Shown here: positions 63,644 to 64,000 of the stretch, piece by piece
Position numbering within the stretch: the first letter of the stretch is position 1
Layout: each line of letters begins with the position of its first letter
DNA from: Mycolicibacterium rhodesiae
GTDB lineage: Bacteria; Actinomycetota; Actinomycetes; Mycobacteriales; Mycobacteriaceae
Length of the DNA stretch: 64,000 bases
Direction: 5' to 3'
Assembly: GCF_002086695.1 (NCBI RefSeq)
Contig: NZ_MVIH01000001.1
Span: 1 to 64,000 of the forward strand
The notes under the pieces: model-generated
What the model was told of the DNA's origin: nothing
Seen by the model: the letters and a program-made list of their open reading frames with translations, nothing else
Database searches by the model: none
Position numbers and translations under genes: made by a program

Positions 63644-64000
63644 TCAGACGCTGTGATCACCAATTGGTTGGTGAAGCGCGCCGGCTAGCCGATCAAACAG
63701 GTCCTCGAATCCGCTCACGTCGCCGTGCGCAGCGAAATGATCGACACCCACCGTCACGAAGACTGCGCTGGCGGTGAACCGGGTGATGCCATCGTGACTG
63801 ACTCCCGTTCCGCTGACGTGAAGAGCACGTCCTTGGCGGCCGGTGATCTGGGCAGTAATCCTGTGCGGTTCGTGCAACGGGACAGGTCGCAGATACTCCA
63901 CTGTCAGACTGCGTGTCACCGCGGGCGTGCCGGCCACCCACAACGTGAAGCCCAGTACGTCGTCACAGGCTGTCGCTACTGCGCCGCCGTGCGCCAGTCC
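63644..64000 (-). CDS. PaaI/hotdog-fold thioesterase, partial
   Basis: The frame enters at the right edge and ends at 63644. It shows the hotdog thioesterase core LAHGGAVATACDDVLGF followed by TRSLTVEYLRPVPL and HVSGTGVSHDG, so it probably splits an acyl-CoA thioester. The N-terminus lies outside the window. The KstR-like pseudogene follows 16 bases downstream on the same strand, which suggests one operon. Confidence 0.75.
   Translation of the reverse strand, partial: GLAHGGAVATACDDVLGFTLWVAGTPAVTRSLTVEYLRPVPLHEPHRITAQITGRQGRALHVSGTGVSHDGITRFTASAVFVTVGVDHFAAHGDVSGFEDLFDRLAGALHQPIGDHSV

Overview
The window is high-GC DNA from a mycobacterium, most likely a fast-growing (Mycolicibacterium-type) species. 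The evidence is the block fprA / prfB / mscS-like / proline-rich membrane gene / ftsE / ftsX / smpB followed by ssrA (tmRNA), which has the same order as the Mycobacterium tuberculosis Rv3106-Rv3100c region. A complete yrbEAB-mceABCDEF operon, a cutinase, an F420-type LLM oxidoreductase, DUF732 and septum-formation lipoproteins and many GTG starts agree with this. The exact species cannot be read from the sequence.

Layout. 1-3.2 kb: two MFS exporters around a TetR gene with a perfect 22-bp operator. 3.2-10.3 kb: fprA, then the cell-division and trans-translation block (prfB, MscS channel, ftsEX, smpB) and an EamA permease. 10.3-13.1 kb: TetR/DUF1214/sulfotransferase operon. 13.2-13.7 kb: a long inverted repeat, the tmRNA gene (tag ADSNQRDYALAA) and its terminator. 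14-15.5 kb: two exported proteins of unknown function, one with YadA-head-like repeats. 15.6-18.9 kb: a Pip-type membrane protein, a degenerate ABC ATPase and a divergent TetR. 19-26.4 kb: cutinase, an unusual SDR, a B12-binding radical SAM enzyme, a GAF-ANTAR regulator, a DUF4185 protein and a lipoprotein. 26.6-30.0 kb: a reverse transcriptase translationally coupled to a large polytopic membrane protein, with a minus-strand terminator; a membrane-anchored RNase T2 and an esterase are divergent from it. 31.8-41.0 kb: mce operon. 41.2-44.5 kb: three-gene phosphorelay operon. 44.6-52.8 kb: small secreted proteins, an LLM oxidoreductase, DUF190 plus two FluC fluoride channels, pgm and an MFS transporter.

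From 52.8 kb onward the chromosome is accessory DNA entered through a tRNA-Ala(GGC) gene. Just after the tRNA come two exact 12-bp direct repeats (possible integrase arm sites). They are followed by an ABC-three-component (ABC-3C) type conflict system: an Mrr-like nuclease effector, a middle component, and an ATPase that has lost its centre by deletion. Next is the core of an actinomycete integrative and conjugative element (AICE, pSAM2 type): tyrosine integrase, excisionase, RepSA-type HUH initiator, FtsK/TraSA-type DNA translocase, an SCO3933-like protein, an array of GGACA-type repeats, an XRE regulator, a NUDIX protein (compare Pif of pSAM2) and an HD-domain protein. The window ends with a frameshifted KstR-like TetR gene and a truncated hotdog thioesterase.

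The two best candidates for undescribed biology are the reverse transcriptase/membrane protein pair (26.6-30.0 kb) and the ABC-3C plus AICE control module in the tRNA-Ala island (52.8-62.8 kb). All identifications come from reading translations and motifs; no database search was run.
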